64,000 nucleotides of DNA, taken from Candidatus Pseudoruminococcus merdavium. Lineage in GTDB: Bacteria > Bacillota > Clostridia > Oscillospirales > Ruminococcaceae. The notes beneath the pieces are model-generated. The model was not told the DNA's origin. It was given only the letters and a program-made list of their open reading frames with translations, and made no database searches. The position numbers and the translations under genes were made by a program. The stretch lies in the NCBI GenBank assembly GCA_904419745.1, contig CAJFSS010000005.1, forward strand, positions 1-64,000, read 5' to 3'. Below, piece by piece: positions 18,724 to 28,333 of this stretch. Position 1 is the stretch's first letter. Each line of letters begins with the position of its first letter.

Positions 18724-19650
18724 ATGAATGTCGTCTTTATGGGAACACCGGATTTTGCGACTGGCTGTCTGTCTTCCATTTTGGAAGCAGGGCATACGGT
18801 AAGCGGCGTGTTTACTCAACCAGACAGGCCAAAGGGAAGGGGACACAAGCTTGCCTTTTCCCCGGTCAAGGAACTGGCGCTCAAACATCAGTTGTCCGTC
18901 TACCAGCCGAAAGGCTTCAAAAATGGGGAAGCACTGGAGATTTTAAAACAGCTTGCCCCGGATGTCATTGTGGTGGTGGCATATGGAAGAATTTTACCGA
19001 AAGCGGTTTTGGATTTGCCAAAATACGGCTGTATTAATGTGCATGCATCCCTGCTTCCAAAATACCGCGGAGCCGGTCCGATCCAATGGGCGGTGCTCAA
19101 CGGGGAAAAGGAAACCGGGATTACGACTATGTACATGGCGGAGGGACTTGACACAGGCGATATGATTTTTAAAGAGAGCCTTTGTATTGGGGAAGATGAG
19201 ACGGCAGGAGAATTGTTCGACCGTCTTGCGGTTCTTGGGGCTTCTTTGATTGTGAAAACCTTACAGGCTGTAGAGGATGGAACGGCTCCACGGGAAGTTC
19301 AGGACGATACCCAGTCCAGTTATGCGCCGATGCTGACCAAGGAATTGTGCGCAGTGGATTTTCATAAAACCGCAAAAGAAGTCCATAATCAAATTAGGGG
19401 GTTATCTCCCTGGCCGGTGGCGACTACTCTGTTTCATGGGAAAGTACTCAAACTCCATTCTTCAAAACTCTGCGAGGAAAAGGGGAATACTCCTGGACAG
19501 TTGATGGACAACAAGCGCCTGATCCTTGCATGTGGTGATGGAAACTGTATTGAACTTACTTCTGTGCAGCTGGAAGGGGCCAAGCGGGTTGATGGGCTGA
19601 GTTTTATCAACGGTCAGAGAATCAAAGCAGGGGAACAATTTGGGGAATAA
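18724..19650 (+). CDS. fmt: methionyl-tRNA formyltransferase
   Basis: A 308-aa enzyme formylating initiator Met-tRNA with 10-formyl-THF. The N-terminal MGTPDFA, the catalytic region INVHASLLPKYRGAGP with Asn/His, and the C-terminal tRNA-binding OB fold (about 205-308) are present. Its substrate is made by fhs at 4977. The gene lies in the conserved priA-def-fmt run. Confidence 0.97.
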   Translation: MNVVFMGTPDFATGCLSSILEAGHTVSGVFTQPDRPKGRGHKLAFSPVKELALKHQLSVYQPKGFKNGEALEILKQLAPDVIVVVAYGRILPKAVLDLPKYGCINVHASLLPKYRGAGPIQWAVLNGEKETGITTMYMAEGLDTGDMIFKESLCIGEDETAGELFDRLAVLGASLIVKTLQAVEDGTAPREVQDDTQSSYAPMLTKELCAVDFHKTAKEVHNQIRGLSPWPVATTLFHGKVLKLHSSKLCEEKGNTPGQLMDNKRLILACGDGNCIELTSVQLEGAKRVDGLSFINGQRIKAGEQFGE

Positions 19651-19694
19651 AAGGCAAATGCAGTATCCGAAAGTTGATGACAGGAGAACAGCAT

Positions 19695-20384
19695 ATGTTT
19701 TTTGATTATTATTATCTGATTTTAGTAGTGCCTGCGCTTCTGATTGCCACCTGGGCACAGATTCGCGTAAAATCGACCTATCACAAATACAATACCTTCT
19801 ATAATTCGAGAAACCTCACTGCTAGCGAGGCCGCTCGGATGATTTTGGATGCAAATGGCCTGTATGATGTAATGATTCAACGGGTAGCGGGAGAACTTTC
19901 CGACCATTTTGATCCAAGGGACAATGTGGTGCGTCTTTCCGATTCGACCTATTCTTCCACGTCTGTGGGGGCCATTGGAGTGGCCGCCCATGAGGTGGGC
20001 CATGCAGTTCAGCATGCGACCGGGTATTTTCCGATCAAAATACGCAGCGCCATTATTCCGATCACAAATATCGGTTCCAAACTGTCCCTCCCTTTGATTT
20101 TGATAGGTTTTATTTTCCAATATGGTTTTTTGGTTGACATAGGGCTTATCTTGTTTTCCACCCTGACTGTATTCCAGTTAGTTACCCTGCCGGTGGAATT
20201 CAACGCCAGCCGACGCGCTATGAAAACAATTGAGGAGATGAACATCCTGTACGGAGAGGAACTTTCCGGTGCAAGGAAAGTCCTGAGTGCGGCGGCGATG
20301 ACCTATGTGGCGGCGTTGTTTGTTTCCCTGATGCAGCTGCTGCGTTTGGTATTGATTTTTGGAAGAAGAGGAAGAGACGATTGA
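19695..20384 (+). CDS. membrane zinc metallopeptidase, YugP-like
   Basis: A 229-aa protein with an N-terminal membrane anchor, the zinc motif HEVGHAVQH near residue 100, two hydrophobic segments (about 117-160) and a C-terminal membrane helix, matching the YugP/neutral zinc metallopeptidase family often found between fmt and rsmB in Clostridia. ATG 19695 is preceded by CAGGAG; the upstream ATG at 19674 has no site. Substrate unknown. It overlaps rsmB by 4 bp. Confidence 0.88.
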   Translation: MFFDYYYLILVVPALLIATWAQIRVKSTYHKYNTFYNSRNLTASEAARMILDANGLYDVMIQRVAGELSDHFDPRDNVVRLSDSTYSSTSVGAIGVAAHEVGHAVQHATGYFPIKIRSAIIPITNIGSKLSLPLILIGFIFQYGFLVDIGLILFSTLTVFQLVTLPVEFNASRRAMKTIEEMNILYGEELSGARKVLSAAAMTYVAALFVSLMQLLRLVLIFGRRGRDD

Positions 20385-21682
20385 CTTCACGGGAACTTGC
20401 AGTGCGAGCACTGCTGAAAATGGAGGACGGCGGATATTCCAATTTGGTGTTTGACGCGCTATGCCGGGAATATCCGATGTCCAAGCAGGAAACCGCTTTT
20501 GCGGCTGCCCTGTTTTATGGCTGTGTGGAAAGAAAACTTACGCTGGACGAAATGATCGGACGGTTTTCCTCCGTTGTAGTAAATAAACTGGATGGAACCA
20601 TCCGCCAGCTGTTGCGCATTGCCTTATACCAGATTTTTTATATGGAAACACCGGACAGTGCGGCAGTCAATGAGAGTGTGCAACTTGCCAAACGAATGAG
20701 TAAGTCGCGTCTGTCCGGTTTTCTGAATGGGGTGTTGCGCGCAGTCCTGCGGGATGAAGAGAAAGCCAAACAGTTGCCCCAGGATCCCTTTTCCGCACTC
20801 AGTTTCGCCTATTCCTGTCCAGAACCGCTTGTCCGCATGTGGGACAAGCACTATGGCAGGGAACTCACCCTTCAGATGTTAAAAGCCTCTCTTGGTCAGC
20901 CTCCGTTGTTTATTCGGGTAAATACCTTGAAAATCTCTGCGGATGAGCTGGTCTCCCGATTAAAACAGGAGGGGATTGAGGCAGTTCCTCATCCTACTCT
21001 TAACAATTGCCTGCGGCTTTCCCATGCCGGGGCGGTGGAAAAGAGCATATGTTTTCAGCAGGGGTTGTTCCATGTACAGGACGCTTCTTCTCAAATCTGT
21101 GTGCAGGCTCTTGGCGCAAGACCGGGGGAATGTATCTTTGATGTATGTGCCGCGCCGGGGGGAAAGAGTTTTACCATTGCACAGAACATGGAAAATTCCG
21201 GGAAACTTTTCTCCTTTGATTTGTATAATCATCGGACCGCTTTAATCCAAGAGGGGGCAAAACGCCTTGGAATTGATAATTTGTGTGCAAAAGCTAGGGA
21301 TGCGTCCGTATATGATCCCGCTCTGGGATTGGCGGACAGGGTGTTATGTGATGTCCCCTGTTCCGGATTTGGAATTATCCGTCGGAAGCCGGAGATCAAA
21401 TATAAACCGCTGGATGAGGTGAAAAATCTACCCGAAATCCAGTATAAGATTTTGGAAACTTCTGCAAACTATGTGAAAGTGGGAGGAATTTTACTCTATT
21501 CTACCTGTACGCTTTCCCACCATGAAAATGAAAAAGTAGTTCGCCGTTTTTTGAAAGAGCATCCGGAATTCTCCGCTTCCCCAATTGAGGAAGAAGACGC
21601 CGGTATGCCCGGGCAGCGGACGTTGTTTCCAAATAGTACCCATGATGGATTCTTCTTGCAGCGTTTTGAAAAAATGAGGTGA
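20381..21682 (+). CDS. rsmB: 16S rRNA (cytosine-967-C5)-methyltransferase RsmB
   Basis: A 433-aa Sun/RsmB protein. It has an N-terminal NusB-like domain (1-140), then a SAM-binding fold with VCAAPGGKS and the two catalytic cysteines in DVPCSG and STCTL. It starts at TTG 20381 within the stop of the preceding gene, so the two are translationally coupled. rlmN follows 4 bp later. Confidence 0.95.
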   Translation: MTSRELAVRALLKMEDGGYSNLVFDALCREYPMSKQETAFAAALFYGCVERKLTLDEMIGRFSSVVVNKLDGTIRQLLRIALYQIFYMETPDSAAVNESVQLAKRMSKSRLSGFLNGVLRAVLRDEEKAKQLPQDPFSALSFAYSCPEPLVRMWDKHYGRELTLQMLKASLGQPPLFIRVNTLKISADELVSRLKQEGIEAVPHPTLNNCLRLSHAGAVEKSICFQQGLFHVQDASSQICVQALGARPGECIFDVCAAPGGKSFTIAQNMENSGKLFSFDLYNHRTALIQEGAKRLGIDNLCAKARDASVYDPALGLADRVLCDVPCSGFGIIRRKPEIKYKPLDEVKNLPEIQYKILETSANYVKVGGILLYSTCTLSHHENEKVVRRFLKEHPEFSASPIEEEDAGMPGQRTLFPNSTHDGFFLQRFEKMR

Positions 21683-21686
21683 TGGA

Positions 21687-22727
21687 TTGGAAAAAAAGGA
21701 TATTAAATCCCTGACAAGGGAAAAGCTTACGGCCGCCATCACTCAGATGGGCCTGCCGAAATTCCGGGCAGGACAGATTTTTTCCTGGCTTCATCAGAAA
21801 AATGTGAAGACTTTTGAAGAGATGACCAACCTTCCGGCGGCTTTGAGGACACAGCTTTCTGAACAATTTTACATACCGCAGCTAAAAATTGTGAGAAAGC
21901 TTGTCTCCCGAATAGATGGTACCATCAAATACCTGTTTGAACTGCCGGATGGGGAGCGAGTGGAAAGTGTGCTGATGCACTACAAACATGGCAACAGCCT
22001 GTGTATTTCTTCTCAGGCTGGATGCCGGATGGGGTGCAAATTCTGTGCTTCCACGATTGCGGGGTTTACCAGGAACCTTGTTCCCAGCGAACTGCTTGGG
22101 CAGATCGCCGCTGCCTGTGAGGACAGTGGGCAGAGGGTTCACAGCATTGTAATGATGGGAATCGGGGAACCGCTTGATAATTTTGAAAATGTACTTGACT
22201 TCCTAAATTTGCTGGAAGATGAAAAGGGATTTGGGATGAGCCATCGCCATGTTTCCCTTTCTACCTGCGGGCTTGTGGATAAAATCCGGGAACTTGCCCA
22301 GAAAAAGCTTCAAATTACACTTTCTGTTTCCCTTCATGCACCGAACAATGAGCGGCGAGATCAGATTATGCCGGTCAATCACCGTTATCCGGTGGAAGAA
22401 CTGATCGCAGCGTGTAAGGACTATACCAGAATAACCGGGCGGCGTATCTCATTTGAATACGCACTGATTTCCGGTGTGACGGATACTGATGAATGCGCTT
22501 ACCAGCTTGCAAAGCTGTTAAAAGGCATGCTGTGCCATGTCAACCTGATTCCGGTCAATGAGATCCGGGAGCGGGATTATAAAAAGAGTTCCAAAGAGAG
22601 TATCCGGCGTTTTGCCGGGATTCTTGAAAAACACAGGCTGACTGTGACAGTGCGCAGAAAGCTCGGCGCGGACATTGACGCGGCGTGCGGACAGCTGAGA
22701 AAAGATTCTGCTCAGACAGGGAGGTAA
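21687..22727 (+). CDS. rlmN: 23S rRNA / tRNA adenine-C2 methyltransferase RlmN
   Basis: A 346-aa radical-SAM enzyme methylating A2503 of 23S rRNA and A37 of some tRNAs. The cluster motif CRMGCKFCAS binds the [4Fe-4S] centre; the C-terminal GADIDAACGQL supplies the second catalytic Cys, and GIGEPLDNFENV is typical. It starts at TTG 21687 after AGGTGATGG. Confidence 0.96.
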   Translation: MEKKDIKSLTREKLTAAITQMGLPKFRAGQIFSWLHQKNVKTFEEMTNLPAALRTQLSEQFYIPQLKIVRKLVSRIDGTIKYLFELPDGERVESVLMHYKHGNSLCISSQAGCRMGCKFCASTIAGFTRNLVPSELLGQIAAACEDSGQRVHSIVMMGIGEPLDNFENVLDFLNLLEDEKGFGMSHRHVSLSTCGLVDKIRELAQKKLQITLSVSLHAPNNERRDQIMPVNHRYPVEELIAACKDYTRITGRRISFEYALISGVTDTDECAYQLAKLLKGMLCHVNLIPVNEIRERDYKKSSKESIRRFAGILEKHRLTVTVRRKLGADIDAACGQLRKDSAQTGR

Positions 22728-22733
22728 TCGTTT

Positions 22734-23465
22734 TTGAGACGTGCAATAGGACATACGGATAAAGGACGTGTCCGACCCAAAAATGAGGATGCGTATGACA
22801 TTGGAAAATTTGAGGACGATACCGTATGGGCAATTGTCTGCGATGGTATGGGCGGCGCAAACGGCGGAAATGTTGCCAGTATGATGGCAGTGGATGTGAT
22901 TGCAAAGGCCTTTGTAAAATCCTACCGAGAGGATGCGGATGAAAATTCCATCCGTTCCATGCTCCTTACCGCACTGAATGCGGCAAATACCCTTATATAT
23001 CAAGCGGCAAAAGAGGATGAGGAGCTTTCTGGCATGGGAACTACCGTAGTTGCTGTGGTTGTTAAAGAGGATACCGCATACATTGCACATGTGGGTGACA
23101 GCCGTGCCTATTTAATACGGGACAATTCGATTGAACAGCTAACCAGAGACCACTCGATGGTGCAAGTCTTGGTAGAACGGGGAGAGTTGACAGAAGAAGA
23201 GGCCATGACGCATCCAAAAAAGAATTATATTACCCGTGCCGTTGGTGTGGAAGAAGAACTGGATGTGGATTACAACGAAATCCCGCTGCAAGATGAAGAC
23301 GCTATCCTGCTGTGTACGGATGGCCTGACCAATTTTGTCAGCAGAGAGGAAATTCTCTCAATTATACGGCAACAGGGAGCGCTTGCCAGCCCGGATTTAC
23401 TGGTGGAGCAGGCAATGGAACACGGCGGAAACGACAACATCACAGTTGTTGTAATTTCTCAATAA
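22734..23465 (+). CDS. prpC: PP2C-type Ser/Thr protein phosphatase
   Basis: A 243-aa metal-dependent phosphatase (PrpC/Stp). Motifs include KGRVRPKNEDA, VCDGMGG and HVGDSRAYL, and GGNDNITVVV at the C-terminus; the Asp residues that bind Mn/Mg are present. It starts at TTG 22734. It reverses phosphorylation by the PASTA kinase encoded 19 bp downstream, a pair conserved across Firmicutes. Confidence 0.96.
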   Translation: MRRAIGHTDKGRVRPKNEDAYDIGKFEDDTVWAIVCDGMGGANGGNVASMMAVDVIAKAFVKSYREDADENSIRSMLLTALNAANTLIYQAAKEDEELSGMGTTVVAVVVKEDTAYIAHVGDSRAYLIRDNSIEQLTRDHSMVQVLVERGELTEEEAMTHPKKNYITRAVGVEEELDVDYNEIPLQDEDAILLCTDGLTNFVSREEILSIIRQQGALASPDLLVEQAMEHGGNDNITVVVISQ

Positions 23466-23484
23466 TCCGAGCGGAGGAACGCAG

Positions 23485-25476
23485 ATGGATAAGATAATTG
23501 GTATGAGACTGAAAAACCGCTACGAAATTCAAGAGCTGATTGGCGTCGGCGGGATGGCAAATGTCTATAAAGCCTTTGATACGGTGGAACAGCGTGTGGT
23601 TGCCGTGAAAATTCTGAAAGATGAATTTTTATCAAATGAGGATTTTGTCCGCCGGTTTAAAAATGAATCCAAGGCAATTGGAGAACTCTCCCATCCAAAT
23701 ATTGTAAAAGTTTATGATGTGATTGCGGATGACGGCATCCAATCCATTGTGATGGAATATGTGGATGGCATTACTCTGAAAGAATACATTGAATACAAAA
23801 AGGTGCTTCCATGGAAAGAAGCGGTGCACTTTACAATTCAAATTTTGCGTGCTTTGCAGCATGCACATGACCATGGGATTGTCCATCGGGATATTAAACC
23901 GCAGAACATCATGCTGCTTTCCGATCGGACTATCAAGGTGATGGACTTTGGCATTGCCCGGTTTTCCCGCAGTGAATCTCAGACGATGACAGATAAGGCG
24001 ATTGGATCGGTGCACTATATCAGTCCGGAACAGGCCCGTGGTGATATGATTGATGACAAGGCGGACATTTACTCCGTTGGCGTCATGCTTTTTGAAATGC
24101 TTACCGGAAAACTGCCCTTTGAAGCGGACAGTCCGGTTTCGGTTGCCATAAAACAAATTCAGAGCATTCCTACCCATCCGCGGGAAATCAACAAGGATAT
24201 TCCAGTGGGGATTGAGGAAATCACTTTGCGCGCGATGCAAAAGGACGCCTCCCAGCGGTACCAGTCTGCTGCGGAAATGCTTAAGGATTTGGAAATTTTT
24301 AAACACAACCCAGAAATCCGATTTGACTATAAATATTTTGTCGATGAAAATCCCACCCGTTTGATTGATGTGCCTGCGGACAAGCAGTTGGAAAAGAAAT
24401 CCGGGGGGAAAGGAAAGCAGGAGGATGAGGAAAAATCCCCTATTGTCCCAATTTTGACTGCGGTTGCTCTTGCATTTGTTGCAGTAGCGGTTTTGTTTGT
24501 CATTGGCATGTTTATTGTCAACAATCCTTTTGTCTCGGTAGCAGAATTTGAAGCCCCTACACTTGTGGGATTGAAATTGGAAGATGTGCAGAACAATCCG
24601 GAATATATGAGCAAATTCAAAGTTGTCCAGGAAAAGACGGACTACAGTGAGGAATATGAGGCAGGCGTCATCTATGAACAAAACCCAAAACCTGGCCGTA
24701 CGATGAAAGAAGGAGGTACCATTGAGGTCTCCGTCAGTATTGGAAAACAGTCCCATACCATGCCGCCGCTCCATGACAGCACCTTGGATGATGCAACAAG
24801 TGCGCTTTCTGCCTTGGGAATCACTCCAACTGTAGAAAAGGTCTATGATTCTGCTGTACAGGAGGGAAATGTAGTACGCACTTCTCCGGAAGCAGGAGCG
24901 GAAATTACATCCAGTACCCCTGTAACCCTGTATGTCAGTATGGGAGCGGAGGACAAGCTGATTACGGTACCGGATTTGAAGGGCATTTTTAAAGAGTCAG
25001 ATATCCGAATGGTGCTCTCTAACCATGGTCTGCAACTGGGTACCATTACCAAACAAGATGGAACTATGCCTACTGGTACGGTCATCTCCCAATCCCCTGC
25101 TGCTGGGAACCAGGTGACTGCGGGGACAACGGTCAATGTCGTTGTAAGCCAGAAGGATACCGGAAAGAGCTATCAGGTGGATATCAGCCTGCCGTCAAAT
25201 ATCTCGACTACTATTACCGTCCAGGCTTATCTGGATGGTTCTCTGGTAACGCAGGAACTAGTTAATCCCTCTGAGACGCCAGTTTGGAGCCCGACTTTTA
25301 CCGGAAAAGACACTGGTACAATCATCATCAACATTGATAATGTACTCTATAAGCAACTGGAACTTGATTTTAATACAGGAAAGTATAAAGTGACCAGGGA
25401 TAACTCTTCTGCTTTTGTGGAGCCCCCACCAGAAAGCGATTCAGAGGATGACGAAATTAGTTCCCCTGCTGCATAA
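23485..25476 (+). CDS. prkC: PASTA-domain Ser/Thr protein kinase
   Basis: A 663-aa kinase that senses peptidoglycan fragments or lipid II; in Bacillus it triggers spore germination. The kinase domain (about 10-270) has GVGGMANVYKA, VAVKIL, HRDIKPQN, DFG and SPEQ. A membrane helix lies at about 319-343, followed by three extracellular PASTA repeats starting near 354, 421 and 492, and a C-terminal beta-rich region before a Ser/Glu-rich tail. It directly follows prpC and precedes rsgA by 6 bp. Confidence 0.96.
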   Translation: MDKIIGMRLKNRYEIQELIGVGGMANVYKAFDTVEQRVVAVKILKDEFLSNEDFVRRFKNESKAIGELSHPNIVKVYDVIADDGIQSIVMEYVDGITLKEYIEYKKVLPWKEAVHFTIQILRALQHAHDHGIVHRDIKPQNIMLLSDRTIKVMDFGIARFSRSESQTMTDKAIGSVHYISPEQARGDMIDDKADIYSVGVMLFEMLTGKLPFEADSPVSVAIKQIQSIPTHPREINKDIPVGIEEITLRAMQKDASQRYQSAAEMLKDLEIFKHNPEIRFDYKYFVDENPTRLIDVPADKQLEKKSGGKGKQEDEEKSPIVPILTAVALAFVAVAVLFVIGMFIVNNPFVSVAEFEAPTLVGLKLEDVQNNPEYMSKFKVVQEKTDYSEEYEAGVIYEQNPKPGRTMKEGGTIEVSVSIGKQSHTMPPLHDSTLDDATSALSALGITPTVEKVYDSAVQEGNVVRTSPEAGAEITSSTPVTLYVSMGAEDKLITVPDLKGIFKESDIRMVLSNHGLQLGTITKQDGTMPTGTVISQSPAAGNQVTAGTTVNVVVSQKDTGKSYQVDISLPSNISTTITVQAYLDGSLVTQELVNPSETPVWSPTFTGKDTGTIIINIDNVLYKQLELDFNTGKYKVTRDNSSAFVEPPPESDSEDDEISSPAA

Positions 25477-25482
25477 GGTGAT

Positions 25483-26364
25483 ATGATGCGTATAAAAGGA
25501 TTGTTGATCAAAGGAGTAGGCGGGCTGTATGAAGTTTTGACCGCAGAAGGCGTTTTGGAATGCCGGGCAAGGGGAATTTTCCGGAAACAGGGCAATTCCC
25601 CGCTTGTTGGAGATTATGTTACAGTGGAGATGCAGACAGATGGCAATAGGATTACAGAAATCGAGCCGAGAAAAAATTCCCTGATTCGGCCTCCGCTCGC
25701 CAATCTTGATCGGTTAGTGCTGATTGTATCCACCTGTGATCCTTATCCCAATTTACTGGTGATTGACAAGCTGACTGCCATTTGCGAGTATAAGGGGATT
25801 GAGCCGGTATTGGTAATTACCAAAAGTGACTGCCGGGAAGATGAAGAACTCCAACGTATTTATGTAGAGGCGGGCTTTCAAGTCATCAAGGCTTCTGGTT
25901 TTACTGGAGAGGGAATTGATGAAGTGCGCACTCTGCTAGGGCAGGGTGTGAGTGCGCTGGCCGGGAATTCCGGCGTGGGAAAATCCACATTGCTCAACGC
26001 GGTCTGTCCGCAGCTGTGTTTGCAGACAGGAGAAATCAGCAAAAAATTGGGACGTGGGCGCCATACAACGCGCCATGTCCAATTGTATCCCTTGGGCGCA
26101 GGGTTTGTCGCAGATACCCCAGGATTTTCTTCCCTGGATTTGACCCGATGCGAAACCATACTCAAAGAACAGTTGCCTCACTGTTTTCGCGAATTTTCCC
26201 CCTATGAGGAACAATGCCGGTTTACTGGATGCCTGCATACCGCGAAAGGCGGCTGTACAGTGGTCCAGGCGGTAGAAGAGGGGAAGATCCCCCTTTCGCG
26301 GTACCAGAACTATTTAGCACTTTATGAACAGGTAAAGGATATCAAAGAATGGGAACTCAAGTGA
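25483..26364 (+). CDS. rsgA: ribosome small-subunit assembly GTPase RsgA
   Basis: A 293-aa circularly permuted GTPase with an N-terminal OB fold. The order of G motifs is ITKSD (G4), then GNSGVGKST (G1) and DTPG (G3), as expected for permutation; the C-terminal zinc site is CRFTGCLH...C. TK in place of NK in G4 is also seen in Bacillus YloQ. Its end overlaps thiN by 16 bp. B. subtilis has rpe between rsgA and thiN; rpe is absent here. Confidence 0.96.
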   Translation: MMRIKGLLIKGVGGLYEVLTAEGVLECRARGIFRKQGNSPLVGDYVTVEMQTDGNRITEIEPRKNSLIRPPLANLDRLVLIVSTCDPYPNLLVIDKLTAICEYKGIEPVLVITKSDCREDEELQRIYVEAGFQVIKASGFTGEGIDEVRTLLGQGVSALAGNSGVGKSTLLNAVCPQLCLQTGEISKKLGRGRHTTRHVQLYPLGAGFVADTPGFSSLDLTRCETILKEQLPHCFREFSPYEEQCRFTGCLHTAKGGCTVVQAVEEGKIPLSRYQNYLALYEQVKDIKEWELK

Positions 26365-26996
26365 GAAGATGCGTGATTTTGGCTTCCATGCCGGTAAAAG
26401 ATTATGAGGCGTTGGAATTTTCTTCCCGGCCGGGGGACTATATAATCTGTGCGGATAACGGCCTAGAACATGCTCGCAGGCTGGGATTAACCCCGGATTT
26501 GATAGTAGGGGATTTTGACTCCTGTGATTTGGGACGGTTTTCCATATCAGAACAGAAGTTGATCCGATACCCCAGTGAAAAAGATGATACGGATACCATG
26601 ATTGCCATCAAAGAGGGGATTCGGAATGGATTCAAGGAATTCCTTTTTCTGGGATGTCTTGGAGGAAGGATTGATCATACCATTGCAAATATCCAGGCGC
26701 TTTTTTACTTGAAAAAACGGGGATGTAATGGGATGTTGGTGGATGAAAACCATCGTATTTTCCTTCTGAGCTGCCAATCCATGGAAATTCCACGAAAGCC
26801 TGGTTTTCACCTTTCCGTATTGTCCATGGGGGAGCGCTGCGAAGGCGTTACTTTGGAGCAGGTAAAATATCCGTTAAAAAATGCTGTTTTAACAAACAGT
26901 TTTCCTTTGGGGATCAGCAACGAATTTGCGGCGGATACTGCAAAGGTGACCATCCAAAAAGGGACTGCCCTAATTGTCCTGTCGCGTGATGCGTGA
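26349..26996 (+). CDS. thiN: thiamine pyrophosphokinase
   Basis: A 215-aa enzyme making TPP from thiamine and ATP. ADNGLEHA and LIVGDFDS (acidic metal-binding residues) and LGGRIDHTIANI are family hallmarks. ATG 26349 has AAGGA upstream and lies inside rsgA; a GTG at 26361 is a weaker alternative. I see no TPP riboswitch, in keeping with expression from the housekeeping operon. Confidence 0.94.
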   Translation: MGTQVRRCVILASMPVKDYEALEFSSRPGDYIICADNGLEHARRLGLTPDLIVGDFDSCDLGRFSISEQKLIRYPSEKDDTDTMIAIKEGIRNGFKEFLFLGCLGGRIDHTIANIQALFYLKKRGCNGMLVDENHRIFLLSCQSMEIPRKPGFHLSVLSMGERCEGVTLEQVKYPLKNAVLTNSFPLGISNEFAADTAKVTIQKGTALIVLSRDA

Positions 26997-27059
26997 ACAC
27001 ATTTTTTGCCAGAGCGTATAATGGAATATACGCAAAGCGGCATGGCCCGCGGTTAAAGG

Positions 27060-27227
27060 ATGGTGAGGAGGTTGCGCAGATCACGCGGAAGGTTTCCGTT
27101 GCCCCTTGTGGCAGTAGCGTTTGGAGCGGGACTGGTGGTTGCAATGTGCCTCTCCTTTAAAACGGTTGCATTTGTTGCAGCACTCGCACTCCTGATTGTC
27201 GCGATTATGCTGCTGCGCTGTAATTAA
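27060..27227 (+). CDS. small membrane protein between thiN and spoVM
   Basis: A 55-aa frame with an Arg-rich N-terminus (MVRRLRRSRGRFP) and two hydrophobic stretches, LPLVAVAFGAGLVVAM and VAFVAALALLIVAIMLL, predicting two membrane helices with the positive end inside. The start is uncertain: ATG 27060 sits tight against AAAGG, and GTG 27063 is the alternative. It lies 20 bp upstream of spoVM in the same transcript, so a role in the forespore or cell envelope is plausible but unproven. I do not know a named family. Confidence 0.6.
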   Translation: MVRRLRRSRGRFPLPLVAVAFGAGLVVAMCLSFKTVAFVAALALLIVAIMLLRCN

Positions 27228-27247
27228 AGGGTTTGGAGGGTGATTGG

Positions 27248-27331
27248 ATGAAAATCGTCGTGGTCAAAAGTCCAAGATTTTTGGCAGGAATCCTTCGCAT
27301 GATTTTTGGTATTAAAAAGGAAGATACATAA
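27248..27331 (+). CDS. spoVM: stage V sporulation protein SpoVM
   Basis: A 27-aa amphipathic peptide, MKIVVVKSPRFLAGILRM then a short Lys/Glu end, aligned with B. subtilis SpoVM (MKFYTIKLPKFLGGIVRA...): the conserved K-x-P-x-F-L-x-G-I-x-R core is intact, including the Pro needed for correct localisation. GGAGGGTG lies 6 bp upstream. SpoVM marks the convex forespore membrane and anchors SpoIVA to start coat assembly. Its place after rsgA-thiN is the same as in Bacillus. A terminator follows. Confidence 0.92.
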   Translation: MKIVVVKSPRFLAGILRMIFGIKKEDT

Positions 27332-27339
27332 ACACATAA

Positions 27340-27374
27340 AAAATCCCGGCGCATCATTGCGCCGGGATTTTTTA
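27340..27374 (+). terminator. Rho-independent terminator after spoVM
   Basis: AAATCCCGGCGC and GCGCCGGGATTT form a 12-bp stem followed by a T run. It closes the long priA-spoVM gene run and faces the convergent AEC gene. Confidence 0.9.
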
Positions 27375-27388
27375 TGTCCATACTTTGA

Positions 27389-28333
27389 TTAGATCAATCC
27401 AAAACTCCGAAGAAGATAAAGCCAGCCGGTAATGGTAAAAGCGCTTAACAGGGTAGTGAGCATTACTACACTGGAAGTAAGAGTCCCTTCATGCCCCATA
27501 CTGCGGGCCATCACAAAACTGCTGACCGTGGTAGCGGAACCAAGCATTATTAGAATGGCGACCAGTTGCTCTTTGCGAAATCCAAGCCAAATAGCAATGG
27601 GGAGGAAAAGGATACAAAATCCCAACAGCTTGATGGCTGTGGCAAAAAATGCAGGTTTCCGTTTTCCAAAAGCCTTTTGAAAATTGAAAGAGGCCCCCAT
27701 GGCCATCAATCCCATAGGGGTAGCCATCCCGCCAATACTGGAAACTGTTTTTTCAAGCAAGGCGGGCATGGGGAGACGGGAGACGGACCAGAGGATTCCC
27801 AAAAGGATTCCCCAAATAATAGGATTTCCGGCAATCTCCTTAATAGTCTGTTTCCAGATATTCTGATGTGGGATTTGCTTTTTTTCTCCACTTAGGGAGA
27901 GAATTACGACTGCCATTACATTGTATAGCGGTGCACTTCCAATAATCATCAGTGGCGCTATACTGGCACTCCCGTAGATATTTTGAATCAGTGCAATTCC
28001 AAGAAGCGCGGCACTGCTGCGATAGGATGCCTGAATAAATTCTCCGCGAATGGACTTCTCCCGCAGCAATCGGGAAACTGCCGCGGCAAGTGCAATACTG
28101 AGAAAAGTGGTCAGAAAACAGAAGATGAGAAATTTAAAATCCCATATCTGGGAGAAATCCACCGTGGCCATTTCCTCAAACAACAGGATAGGGAGTGGGA
28201 CTAAAAAAACAAACCGGTTCATTTTGGAGGCAAATCCATCGTCAATCCACCCGATTTTATGAAAGAGTACTCCAAGCAGCATCATGAGAAAGACTGGGAT
28301 GGTGGCGTTGAGACTGAACACTAAATTTTCCAT
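27389..28333 (-). CDS. AEC-family transporter
   Basis: A 314-aa protein with ten hydrophobic segments in two halves, matching the auxin-efflux-carrier family, which in bacteria moves organic acids such as malate or malonate. The C-terminal half contains ILIMLGSATTVSSFVMA, a typical AEC helix. Substrate unknown. Monocistronic; in the 250-bp gap upstream (28334-28584) I see no further gene. Confidence 0.88.
   Translation of the reverse strand: MENLVFSLNATIPVFLMMLLGVLFHKIGWIDDGFASKMNRFVFLVPLPILLFEEMATVDFSQIWDFKFLIFCFLTTFLSIALAAAVSRLLREKSIRGEFIQASYRSSAALLGIALIQNIYGSASIAPLMIIGSAPLYNVMAVVILSLSGEKKQIPHQNIWKQTIKEIAGNPIIWGILLGILWSVSRLPMPALLEKTVSSIGGMATPMGLMAMGASFNFQKAFGKRKPAFFATAIKLLGFCILFLPIAIWLGFRKEQLVAILIMLGSATTVSSFVMARSMGHEGTLTSSVVMLTTLLSAFTITGWLYLLRSFGLI

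Noticed and set aside
23632..24774. 380-codon open frame antisense to prkC
   Set aside because: It is a shadow of the PASTA kinase gene, low complexity, without start signals.
26349..26996. TPP riboswitch near thiN
   Set aside because: thiN lies inside rsgA's end with no leader to hold one.
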